From: Peristeroidobacter soli | GTDB lineage: Bacteria > Pseudomonadota > Gammaproteobacteria > Steroidobacterales > Steroidobacteraceae | Length of the DNA: 64,000 bases | NCBI RefSeq assembly: GCF_004138485.1 | Contig: NZ_RYEV01000004.1 | Coordinates: forward strand, 680,803-744,802 | Reading direction: 5' to 3' | Part shown: in pieces, positions 42,892 to 52,099 of the stretch | Numbering within the stretch: the stretch's first letter is position 1 | How the letters are laid out: each line of letters opens with the position of its first letter | Position numbers and translations under genes: made by a program | The notes under the pieces: model-generated | What the model was told of the DNA's origin: nothing | What the model saw: the letters and a program-made list of their open reading frames with translations, nothing else | Databases searched by the model: none

Positions 42892-44565
42892 ATGAGAGTT
42901 TCGACCTCGCATTGGGCCTGTCTGGCACTGCTGACGATGTCGGCGGGCGTCCCGGCCCAGGACTACAAGAACGACATCGGTTATGACGATCTCGTGAATC
43001 GCCTCGGCACCTCGGTTCCGACGGGTGCCGGTGTAACGGTGGTGCAGGTCGAGGCGCCGGCGCGCGTCGATAGCAGCAATCTGCCGATCTGGAGTCCCGT
43101 GACCGGATCGACCAGCAGTCAATTCTCCGGTGTGACTTTCAATTTCATCACCAGCCCCAGCGGTCGCTCATCGAGCACCTCCGGGCATGGGGTCAATGTC
43201 GGCCAGCTGTTCTATGGCAACGATGCGCCCGCTTCCGGGATCGGCACCGTGCGGCTCGGCAACGCCATCGATTGGTTGGCGACGGATTTCCTCGGTCTCG
43301 GCACACCGGCGCTGCCATCGATTACGGATGCGCGCGTCATCAACCATAGTTGGGTGGGTACGTTGAACGATCCCGTGGGTGACGCCGAGGCCCTGCGTCG
43401 CCTGGATTGGCTGGTTCAGCGAGACAACATCATCAACGTGGCGGCCGTGAACAACGGCAGCAGTAATCGCGCACTCCCGGGCAGCGCATTCAACTCCATC
43501 GCGGTCGGTGTGACGAGCGGCAATCACCCTCGTGGATCTTACGATCTGAGCGCGGTCGACCCGGTGTATGCCGCCGGACGGACGCGCCCGGACGTCGTGG
43601 CCCCGATGAATACCGCATCGGCCGCCGCCCCCGTCGTATCTTCATTGGCAGCTCTGCTGATCGAGACCGGACACACGGGCGCCGAAACGCTGTCGCACAG
43701 CTCGACGAGCAATCGTGCCGGCGCCACGATCTATAACGCCGAGCGCGCCGCAACCATCAAAGCCGCGCTCATGGCCGGCGCGGATCGTGAAACTCACAAC
43801 ACCAGCACCCCATCGCAGATCACCGACTATCGAGCGAATGGCACCGCCAACGGCCTCGACGCCCGTTACGGCGCCGGCCAGATCAACGCTTCGAACAGTC
43901 ATCAGATCATCGCCGCTGGCGAGCATGAAGCGGGCTCGGTGTTGTGTGGCAGCTCACTACCGATCTGCGCAGGCTTCGATTACGTCGAAAACTTCGGCGG
44001 CAGTTATGGCTCGGCCACCGAGCTCAACTACAGCTTCACGGCCACTGCCGATCACAATCAGCTGAGCGCCTCGCTGGTATGGAATCTGGACGTGGACGCG
44101 GTCGGCAGCGCCGGCGGCGCGACCTTGCACAACCTCGGGCTGTCGCTCTACGACGCGACCACCGGCCAGCAGGTCGGCAGCTCGGTCAGTCTGATCGATA
44201 ACACCCAGACCCTTTGGTATTCGCTGGTGAGCGGCCGGCGGTATCGACTCACCGTTTCCTCGCTGCAGTCCGCAGCGTTCGATGGCAGTTACGCGCTCGC
44301 ATGGAATCTCTCCAAAGCAACGACACCTGTGCCGCTGCCGCCCGCAATCGTCCTGCTGCTGGGTGGATTGGCCGCGCTGGTCGGCGCTGCGTCGGCGCCG
44401 GGTAGCCCTGGCGCGCTGAGTGGACTCAAAAGGCCTTGGCCACTCGCAAGTAGCCCACCCGCTGCAACAGATCCCCCTGCGACAGATCGAAGCCCGCCGA
44501 GAGGCCGACCGAGGCGAACGCCGGCGTCTTGTCGAACACATTCACGACCCCAAACGCAACAGTGA
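42892..44565 (+). CDS. Exported subtilisin-like protein with VPLPA-CTERM-type tail, likely inactive
   Basis: This protein has a signal peptide (to SAGVPAQ) and an S8-like fold: catalytic His99 in SGHGVNVG, oxyanion Asn in VAAVNNGS and Ser243 in NTASAAAPVVSSL. The strand that should carry the catalytic Asp reads VTVVQVEA with no Asp, and GTS is changed to TAS, so protease activity is doubtful. Near the end, VPLPPAIVLLLGGLAALVGA resembles the VPLPA-CTERM sorting signal recognised by exosortase-type enzymes. After it the frame runs on for about 60 residues of Pro/Arg-rich, non-conserved sequence, antisense to the convergent TBDR gene. The natural stop may have been lost. Confidence 0.7.
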   Translation: MRVSTSHWACLALLTMSAGVPAQDYKNDIGYDDLVNRLGTSVPTGAGVTVVQVEAPARVDSSNLPIWSPVTGSTSSQFSGVTFNFITSPSGRSSSTSGHGVNVGQLFYGNDAPASGIGTVRLGNAIDWLATDFLGLGTPALPSITDARVINHSWVGTLNDPVGDAEALRRLDWLVQRDNIINVAAVNNGSSNRALPGSAFNSIAVGVTSGNHPRGSYDLSAVDPVYAAGRTRPDVVAPMNTASAAAPVVSSLAALLIETGHTGAETLSHSSTSNRAGATIYNAERAATIKAALMAGADRETHNTSTPSQITDYRANGTANGLDARYGAGQINASNSHQIIAAGEHEAGSVLCGSSLPICAGFDYVENFGGSYGSATELNYSFTATADHNQLSASLVWNLDVDAVGSAGGATLHNLGLSLYDATTGQQVGSSVSLIDNTQTLWYSLVSGRRYRLTVSSLQSAAFDGSYALAWNLSKATTPVPLPPAIVLLLGGLAALVGAASAPGSPGALSGLKRPWPLASSPPAATDPPATDRSPPRGRPRRTPASCRTHSRPQTQQ

Positions 44566-47251
44566 GATCGCGGAGCCACGGGCTGTCCGTCGTTCTTGCC
44601 AGCTCGAGCGTCAGCTCGACGTCCACGATGCTCTGTGATGGGATCGTGCGCCCGGTCGGTTCCATGAACGCGTCCGCATAGGACGGCGTGTAGCGGAAGG
44701 TCGTGGATGCCCCGACGATCCCGCGCTGCCACGCCAGCGAACCGACGACGCGCCACCTGGGAATCGTTCCATAGGGACTCGCGATGCCGACGCGATCCGT
44801 GCCTTTGATATCCTGCACGTCCGCAGTCACATACTCATCGACCCAGGTGGCCATCAGTTTCCCCGAGATCTCTCCGAATGCACCGGCGTCGACATGCTTC
44901 GACACCAGCAAATCCATCCCTCGAGTTGCCAGGCGCCCGCTGTTCAGACGAGAGAAGTCGAGCAGCCGCAGCGGCCCGGGTTGACCCGCCGCGATATCCA
45001 CAGACGTGGGCGCGTCGCGCACCACGCGCTCGCTGAAATATTCCTGGTGGTCGAGCAGCCGGGGCAGAGATGGCACGATCACCTGGTCGCGTAGCGCAAT
45101 GTTCCAGTATTTCGCGCTCGCCTCGTAAGCTCCCGATTCAGGCTTCCAGGTCATCGCCACCGACCAGGATTCGACTCGCATCGGATCGAGATCGGGATTG
45201 CCACCGACGACCACACTGATGTTACGAATCTCGCCACGCCTGCTGGTATCCACCACGGTCGCTTCGCTACGCATCCGCGGCCGCATCATTTCCAACAACG
45301 TCGGCGCGCGATCGCTCTTGCCATAGGCCGCGACCACGGTGAGCGAACCGATCGGCTGCCATCTCAACCCGTACTGAAAGCCAGTCATCTCGCCGAGGTC
45401 ACCGAGGTACTCGAGACGGCCGCCGGCGTTCAGACTCAGCGTGTCGTGCAGCGGCACACTCAACTCGACGAAACCGGCGGAGGTGCGACGCTGTAACGTT
45501 TGTTGTGCGATCTCGGCGAAGGACGAGCGAATGTGCTCGCCGTCCAGCCCGAACAACGTGCGCACTTTCCCCACCTTGCCGGCCAGGGTCGCTCGAACCA
45601 AGGTCGAGCTCGACGAGCTTCGCGCCAGGGTGGGCACATCGACGAGCCACTCGAGCAACTCGCGGCTGCCCGGACTGTCCGGATTGAATATGTTCAGACT
45701 GAGAGCAGGATCCGCCGTCGCCACCGCCGCAGCCACCCTGTCTTGTGGAATGCTGGTGAACGAAGTGACGGCCACCTCATCGCGTGTGTTGATGAGTGAC
45801 AGCTGCCAGTTCCAGGACATATCCACGCTGCGCACACTCAAGACCGAACGCAACAGGTTGCTATCGGTGATCGTCCGCTGTGGCGGCATGCCCGCAATCA
45901 TCAAATCAGCCACCAGCGGCATGCCGAAAGGATTGTATGGGTTGCTGGCAGGCACGAGAATGCCGGACAGAATCGGCGGGTTGCGCTGCTGTATGACTTC
46001 ACGGCCGGTATAAAGAAAGTCAGCCGAGGCCAGGACCGCATCGCCCAGAGGCAGTTCCACCGCGCCGAAGGCGCTGCCACGTTCAGTCGCCGGCACCACG
46101 GAATAATACCGACTCAGACTCTCCAGGTTGACGCGTCCATCGGTCGCGGCGAAGTCCGCCGGCGTCAGCCCGACACCGTCACCGGCAGGAATGGCGGCGC
46201 GGGACGAGCGCAAGCCAGGCAGCCGCTCGCCGCTCGTTGAATGTATGTTTCCGGGGCTGCTGGTCGGCGCCCGATAGTCGACGCCGCCGAAGCGTCGATA
46301 GTCCTGGTCGCGCCACAAGTCGCGCTTCTCGCCCAACAGAAAATCGCGCTGCTGATACTCCAGGGCAAACGTGCCTTTGATCCTCCGGCCGGCACTGCCG
46401 GCGACCGAGAAGTAGCGCTCGCCCGCGCCGCCGCTGGCCGCCGAATATTTGAAAGCGACCCGCGTCTGCTCACGATCGCGGTCCAGAACGATGTTGACCA
46501 CTCCGCCGACCGCTCCGGGAAGATGGGCCGGCGGCGGATCGGCGGTGATCTCCATCAGCTTCACCGCCGCCACTGGAATGGAGCTCAGATCGAATCCGCT
46601 CGCGCCATCGCCCGAAGATGCGGCCACTGGCAGACCATCGATCAGAATCATGGTGGTGCCTGGACCGAGACCACGCAGCTCCACGTATTGAGCACCGCTG
46701 GCGCGGCGACCATCCATGTTGTAGGGCTGCACGGGCAGATACCTGAAGAACCCCGCCAGCGAAGACTCAGCCTGTTTCTCGAAGTCCTCGCGCGTGAGAG
46801 TCAGCGTCTGGCCCGTGAAGCCGAGCGTGCTGCCGGACACACCGCTGACGATCACTTCCTCGAGCGGCGCCGGGCCGGATGCGGACGATCGCGACGCCCG
46901 AGCCGATGACCCTTGGGCCACTGGAGTGCCGCGACTGTTGACTGCTCTGCGCACCAGAATGGCACGTTCATTGATATACAAATATTCGTTACCCGTCCCC
47001 TTCAGCAGAGTCGTCAACGCCGCCGCGACCGAATAGCGCCCCCGCAGCGGCTCGACCATGGCGGGCTCGGCGCCCTGCCAGAAGACCTGCAAACCGGTCT
47101 GCACACTGAATTGATCCAGCGCTTCCGCCAGCGGCGCTCGTTCGATCTGGAATGTCAGCTCATCTCGCGGCGCTGGAACGTGCTCCGCTCTCGCCGTGGC
47201 CAGAGCCATCCCGAGCGAGAGAGACAACAACAAACTGTAGTTTTGCTTCAT
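44426..47251 (-). CDS. TonB-dependent receptor with N-terminal signalling domain (unit 2)
   Basis: This 941-residue receptor starts at ATG 47251 (signal peptide LLLSLSLGMALATARAE). Domains in order: STN (about 33-85, LTFQIERAPLAEALDQFSVQTG), a Ser/Ala-rich linker, plug (EEVIVSGVSGSTLGF, then GLGPGTTMILIDGLPVA) and barrel, ending LRVAKAF. It is divergent from a sigma/FecR pair that starts 255 bp away, so the signalling partners are probably those two. The plug lacks the usual N-terminal TonB box spacing seen in unit 1, so its ligand class differs. The 3' end overlaps the convergent subtilisin-like gene by 140 bp. Confidence 0.9.
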   Translation of the reverse strand: MKQNYSLLLSLSLGMALATARAEHVPAPRDELTFQIERAPLAEALDQFSVQTGLQVFWQGAEPAMVEPLRGRYSVAAALTTLLKGTGNEYLYINERAILVRRAVNSRGTPVAQGSSARASRSSASGPAPLEEVIVSGVSGSTLGFTGQTLTLTREDFEKQAESSLAGFFRYLPVQPYNMDGRRASGAQYVELRGLGPGTTMILIDGLPVAASSGDGASGFDLSSIPVAAVKLMEITADPPPAHLPGAVGGVVNIVLDRDREQTRVAFKYSAASGGAGERYFSVAGSAGRRIKGTFALEYQQRDFLLGEKRDLWRDQDYRRFGGVDYRAPTSSPGNIHSTSGERLPGLRSSRAAIPAGDGVGLTPADFAATDGRVNLESLSRYYSVVPATERGSAFGAVELPLGDAVLASADFLYTGREVIQQRNPPILSGILVPASNPYNPFGMPLVADLMIAGMPPQRTITDSNLLRSVLSVRSVDMSWNWQLSLINTRDEVAVTSFTSIPQDRVAAAVATADPALSLNIFNPDSPGSRELLEWLVDVPTLARSSSSSTLVRATLAGKVGKVRTLFGLDGEHIRSSFAEIAQQTLQRRTSAGFVELSVPLHDTLSLNAGGRLEYLGDLGEMTGFQYGLRWQPIGSLTVVAAYGKSDRAPTLLEMMRPRMRSEATVVDTSRRGEIRNISVVVGGNPDLDPMRVESWSVAMTWKPESGAYEASAKYWNIALRDQVIVPSLPRLLDHQEYFSERVVRDAPTSVDIAAGQPGPLRLLDFSRLNSGRLATRGMDLLVSKHVDAGAFGEISGKLMATWVDEYVTADVQDIKGTDRVGIASPYGTIPRWRVVGSLAWQRGIVGASTTFRYTPSYADAFMEPTGRTIPSQSIVDVELTLELARTTDSPWLRDLTVAFGVVNVFDKTPAFASVGLSAGFDLSQGDLLQRVGYLRVAKAF

Positions 47252-47383
47252 GGATCTCGCGCACAGCACCCGGCTGCATCGAGGTTGACCGCTCCACCGG
47301 TAGCGGTGATCCCTGCCACTCGCACTCGTCGCTGCAAACATTCGCAACTTCGATCCGGTGTAAACCCGGAAGAAAGAAATGTG

Positions 47384-47401
47384 AATAAAAAGTCGGTCTC
47401 A
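47384..47401 (+). promoter_or_regulatory. Shared 18-bp motif, copy 2 (upstream of unit 2 sigma)
   Basis: AATAAAAAGTCGGTCTCA matches copy 1 at 15 of 18 positions. It is followed by CAACGTCTATAC, and GTCTCA/CGTC-like elements are common in ECF promoters of TBDR-linked sigma factors. It may be the autoregulated promoter of the sigma/FecR pair. Confidence 0.4.
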
Positions 47402-47506
47402 CAACGTCTATACAGCAGCGAAGGGCAAACGAGTCATCACAGGGTAGAGCGACGTGCCAGACACGGTCATCTCGATAGCAGCGGTTGCAGCGGGCAGAGG
47501 CGGGCA

Positions 47507-48007
47507 ATGAAATCAAACATACCGGGCGGCGTCGATCAGAACCTCATTCGTTGGCTGGTGGCGTGGCTGCGCCGGCGCGAATGGCAGATGCCCGAGGCGG
47601 AGGCGCGGGATGTAGTCGGTAGCGTGCTGGTGAAATATGTAGAGGAGCCTCCCGAGGAGATGCGCAGCTTGAAAGCTTTTTTCTGCTGGAAGATTCGCAA
47701 CGAGGTGAAAGACCGCTATCGCCTGCGTCGGGAGCGGGAACGCCTCGAGGCGTTGTCGATGGACGCCGGGTTCTCGCAGCACGCGACCGAGATCGACTAC
47801 GAGAACCAGTACGCTCTGGCGCGAATCATCGACAAGCTCCCCGCACGGGAGCGCTACGTGTTCCTGCAAAGTTGCGTTCATGAAGTGGCGCTGACGGAAA
47901 TCGCCAAGGACATGAATGTGAGTTTCACGACGGTCTGGCGGCTGCGCAAGCAAGCCCTCACACGCTGCCACGCCCTAGCCGGGCGCACTCATGGAGATCC
48001 GAAATGA
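47507..48007 (+). CDS. ECF sigma factor (unit 2)
   Basis: This 166-residue protein starts at ATG 47507. Region 2 is seen in EAEARDVVGSVLVKYVEEPP and LKAFFCWKIRNEVKDRYRLRR, and region 4 in LPARERYVFLQSCVHEVALTEIAKDM, then VSFTTVWRLRKQAL. It overlaps the downstream fecR by 4 bp (ATGA). The pair is divergent from the TBDR of unit 2 and presumably transcribes it. Region 2 is more divergent than in unit 1, so it is a different ECF subgroup. Confidence 0.88.
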   Translation: MKSNIPGGVDQNLIRWLVAWLRRREWQMPEAEARDVVGSVLVKYVEEPPEEMRSLKAFFCWKIRNEVKDRYRLRRERERLEALSMDAGFSQHATEIDYENQYALARIIDKLPARERYVFLQSCVHEVALTEIAKDMNVSFTTVWRLRKQALTRCHALAGRTHGDPK

Positions 48008-48975
48008 TCGCACCCAAGTTTTCACGAGCCGAACTGCGCCGCCGCTTGAAGACGGCGGACCTCGCGATCCAGTCGCAGGAGGGAAGCCTGTCGGCCAGCG
48101 ACCGGCAGGCCTGCCGGCAGTGGCGCTCGCAGCCCGGGAACGAGCAAACATTCCGGGAAATGGCCGCATTGCTGCGGGCGGCGAAGAAGTTGTCCCACCC
48201 TCCCCTCGGGATGCCCGAGCCGCGCCGGTCACTGCACGATTCGATCGCACTCAAAGCGGCCGCCGTGGCCGGAGTCGGCATCATCTGCGGACTGCTGGCG
48301 TTTCCGCCGACGGTCGAGAGCCAGCAGCAACTCGTCAATCAAACGACCCAATGGCACCCCGACAATCTCAAGGACGGCAGCGGTGTCTTTCTGGGCCCGG
48401 GCACCGCCATGGACTTCCAGGTGAACGATGACGAGCGCAAGGTGGCGTTCAAACGCGGTCAGGCCTTGTTCAAGGTCAAGAAGGACACCCGGCGGCCCTT
48501 CGTCGTGCGCACCGGCGACATCAGTGTCGTGGCGGTCGGCACGGAGTTCGCGGTCAAGCTGCTCGATGGCCCGCCTGAGGTCACGGTGACGGAAGGCACC
48601 GTGCGCGTCGAGCCCGCCCGGGGTCGGGGTAGGCCCATCTATGTCCATAAAGGCGAGCAGCTGACGATCGCCGAGGGCGCGCCGCTGGCGGTTCGCCGGA
48701 TCAAGCTCGACGACCAGATCCAGTGGAGCCAGGGGATCTGGAACGCCAACGGCAAGACGGTCACGCAAGTCGTGGCCGAGCTCAATCGCCGCAACCTGTT
48801 GCAAATCGACATCGATGAGACGGCACTGCCCGCCGACACCGTGATCAACGCCACGGTGAAGCTCGACGATCCGATGACGTTCGCACAGGCGCTGGCGCTC
48901 GAGCACAATCTGGTCATCGATCGTCAGCGACCCAATGTTCTGCTGGTCACCACAGCGAAAACCAGCGCGCGGTGA
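48004..48975 (+). CDS. FecR-family anti-sigma factor (unit 2)
   Basis: This 323-residue protein has an N-terminal sigma-binding DUF4880-like part (LSASDRQACRQWRSQPGNEQ), one membrane helix (about 84-101, AAAVAGVGIICGLLAFPP), a FecR domain (KDGSGVFLGPGTAMDFQV, RGQALFKVKKDTRRPFVV, VVAVGTEFAV) and a C-terminal periplasmic DUF4974-like domain (IWNANGKTVTQVVAELNRRN). It is translationally coupled to the sigma gene. Confidence 0.9.
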   Translation: MIAPKFSRAELRRRLKTADLAIQSQEGSLSASDRQACRQWRSQPGNEQTFREMAALLRAAKKLSHPPLGMPEPRRSLHDSIALKAAAVAGVGIICGLLAFPPTVESQQQLVNQTTQWHPDNLKDGSGVFLGPGTAMDFQVNDDERKVAFKRGQALFKVKKDTRRPFVVRTGDISVVAVGTEFAVKLLDGPPEVTVTEGTVRVEPARGRGRPIYVHKGEQLTIAEGAPLAVRRIKLDDQIQWSQGIWNANGKTVTQVVAELNRRNLLQIDIDETALPADTVINATVKLDDPMTFAQALALEHNLVIDRQRPNVLLVTTAKTSAR

Positions 48976-49014
48976 ATTTGAGTTCGCGTCGCGGTTCACG
49001 CGACGCGAGCCAAG

Positions 49015-49698
49015 TCATCCCCTATTTCCGCGGCCGTGGAAAGTACAACCGCGGCGCCGTCGGCGGTCTTCATCGCCACTTCCGCTTTGCCGTCGCCGTC
49101 GAAGTCGTACACCATGAACTGCGTGTAGTGCGCGCCGGCGCGAATGTTTCGTCCCAGCGAGATCCGCCACAGCTGCGTGCCGTCGAGATCGCCAGCGCTC
49201 GCGTCGTTCGCGCGATACGTGTACGCCTCGCCCGCTGGTGTCACAACATCTGCCGGCTTTTGCAACGGAATCGGAAGATACGAACCGTCCCACACGTCGG
49301 CGGAGTCCACGTTGTGACGGCCTCGTCTCAAAGCAGAGATCAACGCCGCGAGCGGATACTGACGGCCCATCGAACACACACCGCACGGAATAAATAGAAT
49401 CCGCCGTTCCCGCGGAATCCAGACAGTTCGTGGTGTCGGTCAATGGCTTCCGATTCAGCTTGCTACCGTTGCGATAGAGGTTGAAGCCGGTGTCGTACGA
49501 TTCGTTTCCCAGCAATCGCCAGCCGAGAAACACGCCTGAGTCGGTTTTCACCGCGACCAGTCCGCGATCTAAGAACTCCGCCTGCCTGGCAGGCATGCGC
49601 GGGGTGAGATTCCCCTTCGCGCCTGCATGAACAATCGGCAACAGGACTCCGATACAGCCCGCGGCAATCCCCCGCCGCCATCCTTTCAGCGGGTCCAT
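49015..49698 (-). pseudogene. Rhamnogalacturonan lyase (PL11) pseudogene
   Basis: From ATG 49698 (ribosome-binding site AGGAGTG) the frame encodes a signal peptide and a PL11 N-terminus: EFLDRGLVAVKTDSGVFLGW, SYDTGFNLYRNG, NCLDSAGTADSIYSVR. It is then continued in another frame (about 49000-49379) by WDGSYLPIPLQKPAD, YTYRANDASAGDLDG and IRAGAHYTQFMVYDFDGDG. Between GDLDG and TQLWRI about 35 residues of the usual sequence are absent. The frame ends after TADGAAVV, so more than 350 residues of the catalytic propeller are gone. At least one frameshift, one internal deletion and a truncation are present. These gaps are inferred from recalled PL11 sequences. Confidence 0.75.
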
Positions 49699-49702
49699 CG
49701 AG

Positions 49703-49735
49703 CACTCCTTTATATATGAGTGGCCTTTGCCACTC
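49703..49735 (-). promoter_or_regulatory. Leader with two competing hairpins over the PL11 ribosome-binding site
   Basis: On the minus strand GAGTGGC-AAAG-GCCACTC (49735-49718) is a perfect 7-bp hairpin. Its 3' arm CACTC can also pair with GAGTG in the Shine-Dalgarno sequence AGGAGTG (49709-49703). The two pairings exclude each other, as in an RNA switch. Confidence 0.35.
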
Positions 49736-49751
49736 GGATGACGCCCCCTAA

Positions 49752-49797
49752 TCGAATTTGCTCGAATTTTTTCCCGGTTGATTCTTTTTGCAATCAA
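49752..49797. promoter_or_regulatory. AT-rich control region between PL11 relic and M14 peptidase
   Basis: TCGAATTT occurs twice with a 10-bp period (49752-49759 and 49762-49769), and TTGATT-CTTTTTGC-AATCAA (49778-49797) is a 6-bp inverted repeat. This is the most AT-rich patch in the window and probably holds divergent promoters and a helical-phased binding site. Confidence 0.4.
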
Positions 49798-49854
49798 GTG
49801 CGACCCTGGACTGAGTTAAAGTAACCGCCTTTGGACTTTCAGAGGTTCTTTCGC

Positions 49855-50781
49855 ATGACTTCAGCAACGGCGCACTACCCCATCGGCACCCCAGGCACTC
49901 CTTGGGGGGCGACCGAGCGTGCGCAGTGGCTGGCGCGTCAGGTTCGTCATCGCAGCTACCAGGACGATGTCGTGAAGCAACTCGACCGCCTGGCCGCGCG
50001 CTTCGATGTCGAGGAGTATGGCCGGCTGGATTACGCGCCCGACCGGTACCGTTTGTTTGCGGTCCGCAATCGAGGCTGGCGCGACGATCTTCCGGTCGCA
50101 CTCGTGACTGGCGGCGTGCACGGCTACGAAACGAGCGGCGTGCATGGCGCACTACAGTTTCTCGATCAGCGTGCCGCCGACTATGCGGGGCGCATCAACT
50201 TGCTCGTCGCCCCCTGCGTGAGTCCCTGGGCTTACGAGCGCATTCATCGCTGGAATGCGAATGCCATCGACCCGAACCGGTCGTTCCGCGAAGACGGTCC
50301 TGCCGAAGAGTCGTCGGCCCTGCTGCGCCTGGTGGGTCCGCTGCGTGGACGTTTTCTGCTGCACGTCGATCTGCACGAAACCACCGACACCGACGAAACT
50401 GAATTTCGCCCGGCCCTCGCCGCGCGCGACGGCAAAACTTCCGAGCCGGGCCTGATTCCCGACGGTTTTTATCTGGTGGACGACACCGAAAATCCGCAGC
50501 CGGCGTTTCAGCAAGCCATCATCGATGCCGTGAGCAAAGTGACTCATATTGCTCCGGCGGACGACAAAGGGCAGATTATCGAATCGGACGTGGTGTCGCC
50601 CGGCGTCATCCGGTACGCCATGCGATCGCTCGGTCTGTGCGCCGGTATCACCGGCGCGCGCTTCACGACGACCACCGAAGTCTATCCAGACAGCCCGCGC
50701 GCCACGCCTGAACAATGCAATGACGCTCAGGTCGCGGCGGTTTGCACGGCAATCGAGTTTGCATTGGCCAATCCCAACTGA
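49855..50781 (+). CDS. M14-family metallocarboxypeptidase-like protein
   Basis: This 308-residue protein starts at ATG 49855. The zinc site of the M14 fold is visible: His89 and Glu92 in GGVHGYETSG and His174 in LHVDLHETTDTDE; the catalytic Glu lies in TTTEVYPDSPRATPEQ near residue 280. This subgroup lacks a signal peptide and includes carboxypeptidases and amidohydrolases of acyl-amino acids. The gene is 7 bp upstream of a cytochrome P450 gene on the same strand, so the two are co-transcribed. Confidence 0.85.
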   Translation: MTSATAHYPIGTPGTPWGATERAQWLARQVRHRSYQDDVVKQLDRLAARFDVEEYGRLDYAPDRYRLFAVRNRGWRDDLPVALVTGGVHGYETSGVHGALQFLDQRAADYAGRINLLVAPCVSPWAYERIHRWNANAIDPNRSFREDGPAEESSALLRLVGPLRGRFLLHVDLHETTDTDETEFRPALAARDGKTSEPGLIPDGFYLVDDTENPQPAFQQAIIDAVSKVTHIAPADDKGQIIESDVVSPGVIRYAMRSLGLCAGITGARFTTTTEVYPDSPRATPEQCNDAQVAAVCTAIEFALANPN

Positions 50782-50788
50782 GCTTCCC

Positions 50789-52099
50789 ATGAGTGACAAC
50801 CTCGCCTCCCGCTCCGGGCCGATCGTCAACTACACGCTGGATGTATTTCCGGAGCCACCGCCGACGCTCGAAGCCGCCAGGGCGCATGCGTATTCGCAGC
50901 CACTGGCCGAGATCGACGTCGCCAATCCCAAATTGTTTCATGCCGATCTGGTCGGTCCGTACTTCGAGCGGCTGCGGCGCGAGGATCCGGTGCATTACGT
51001 CGAGAGCCCGACGTTCGGCGGCTATTGGTCGATCACCCGCTATCACGACATCATGGCGGTCGACATGAATCATCAGCAGTTCTCGTCCGACGCCGCGCAA
51101 GGCGGCATCACCATCAACACCACGACCAACGCGCTGCCGATGTTCATCGCCATGGATCCGCCCAGGCACGACGTGCAACGAAACGCGGTCCAGCCGATCG
51201 TGGCGCCCGACAACCTGCGCAATCTCGAACCGCTGATTCGCAGCCGCGCCGCCGCCATCCTGGACGAGCTGCCGATCGGCGTCGAATTCGACTGGGCCGA
51301 TAAGGTGTCCATGGAGCTGACCGCGATGACGCTGGCGACGCTGATGGATTTTCCTCAACCAGAACGGCGCCGGCTGACCCGCTGGTCCGACGTCGCCACC
51401 GCCGTGCCGGGCGGCGGCGTGATCGACACACCCGATCAATGGGTCAAGGAAATGGGCGAGTGCTTCGAGACCTTTCAGAAGCTGTGGCACGAGCGCGCCG
51501 CCAGCCCCGCGGGCAAAGATCTGATTTCGATGCTCGCGCACGGCGAAGGCACGCGAAACATGTCGCCCTATGAGTACCAGGGCAACATCGTGCTGCTGAT
51601 CGTCGGCGGCAACGACACGACCCGCAACAGCATCACCGGCAGCGTGCTCGCACTGAATCAGAATCCCGATCAGTATCAGAAATTACGCGAGCACCCCGAG
51701 CTGGTGCCTGCCATGGTCTCGGAAACCATTCGCTGGCAGACCCCGCTCGCTCACATGCGGCGCACGGCCGTACAGGACGTGCAGCTCAACGGCAAACGGA
51801 TTCGCACCGGCGACAAGGTCGTCATGTGGTATCTCTCCGGCAATCGCGACGAAAGCATCATCGAGCGCCCCGACGACTACATCATCGGTCGCCCGAAAGC
51901 TCGCCAGCATCTTTCCTTCGGCAGCGGCATTCATCGCTGCGTCGGCAGCCGGCTCGCCGAGATGCAATTGCGGGTGATCTGGGAAGAAATCCTGAAACGT
52001 TTCCCGCTCATCGAAGTCGTCGGCGCGCCCGAACGTGTGTATTCCACGTTCGTGCGCGGCTATCGTTCGCTGCCGGTCAGGATTCCGCGCCGACACTGA
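50789..52099 (+). CDS. Cytochrome P450
   Basis: This 436-residue soluble bacterial P450 starts at ATG 50789. The haem loop is FGSGIHRCVG with the axial Cys384, the I-helix oxygen-activation motif is VGGNDTTRNS, the K-helix ExxR is ETIR, and the F/G region contains the expected ERRRLTRWSD. It resembles the CYP families that hydroxylate terpenoids or sterol side chains, but the substrate is not deducible. Redox partners are not encoded nearby. It is paired with the M14-type hydrolase, suggesting a small catabolic unit that cleaves and oxidises an amide or ester. Confidence 0.92.
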   Translation: MSDNLASRSGPIVNYTLDVFPEPPPTLEAARAHAYSQPLAEIDVANPKLFHADLVGPYFERLRREDPVHYVESPTFGGYWSITRYHDIMAVDMNHQQFSSDAAQGGITINTTTNALPMFIAMDPPRHDVQRNAVQPIVAPDNLRNLEPLIRSRAAAILDELPIGVEFDWADKVSMELTAMTLATLMDFPQPERRRLTRWSDVATAVPGGGVIDTPDQWVKEMGECFETFQKLWHERAASPAGKDLISMLAHGEGTRNMSPYEYQGNIVLLIVGGNDTTRNSITGSVLALNQNPDQYQKLREHPELVPAMVSETIRWQTPLAHMRRTAVQDVQLNGKRIRTGDKVVMWYLSGNRDESIIERPDDYIIGRPKARQHLSFGSGIHRCVGSRLAEMQLRVIWEEILKRFPLIEVVGAPERVYSTFVRGYRSLPVRIPRRH

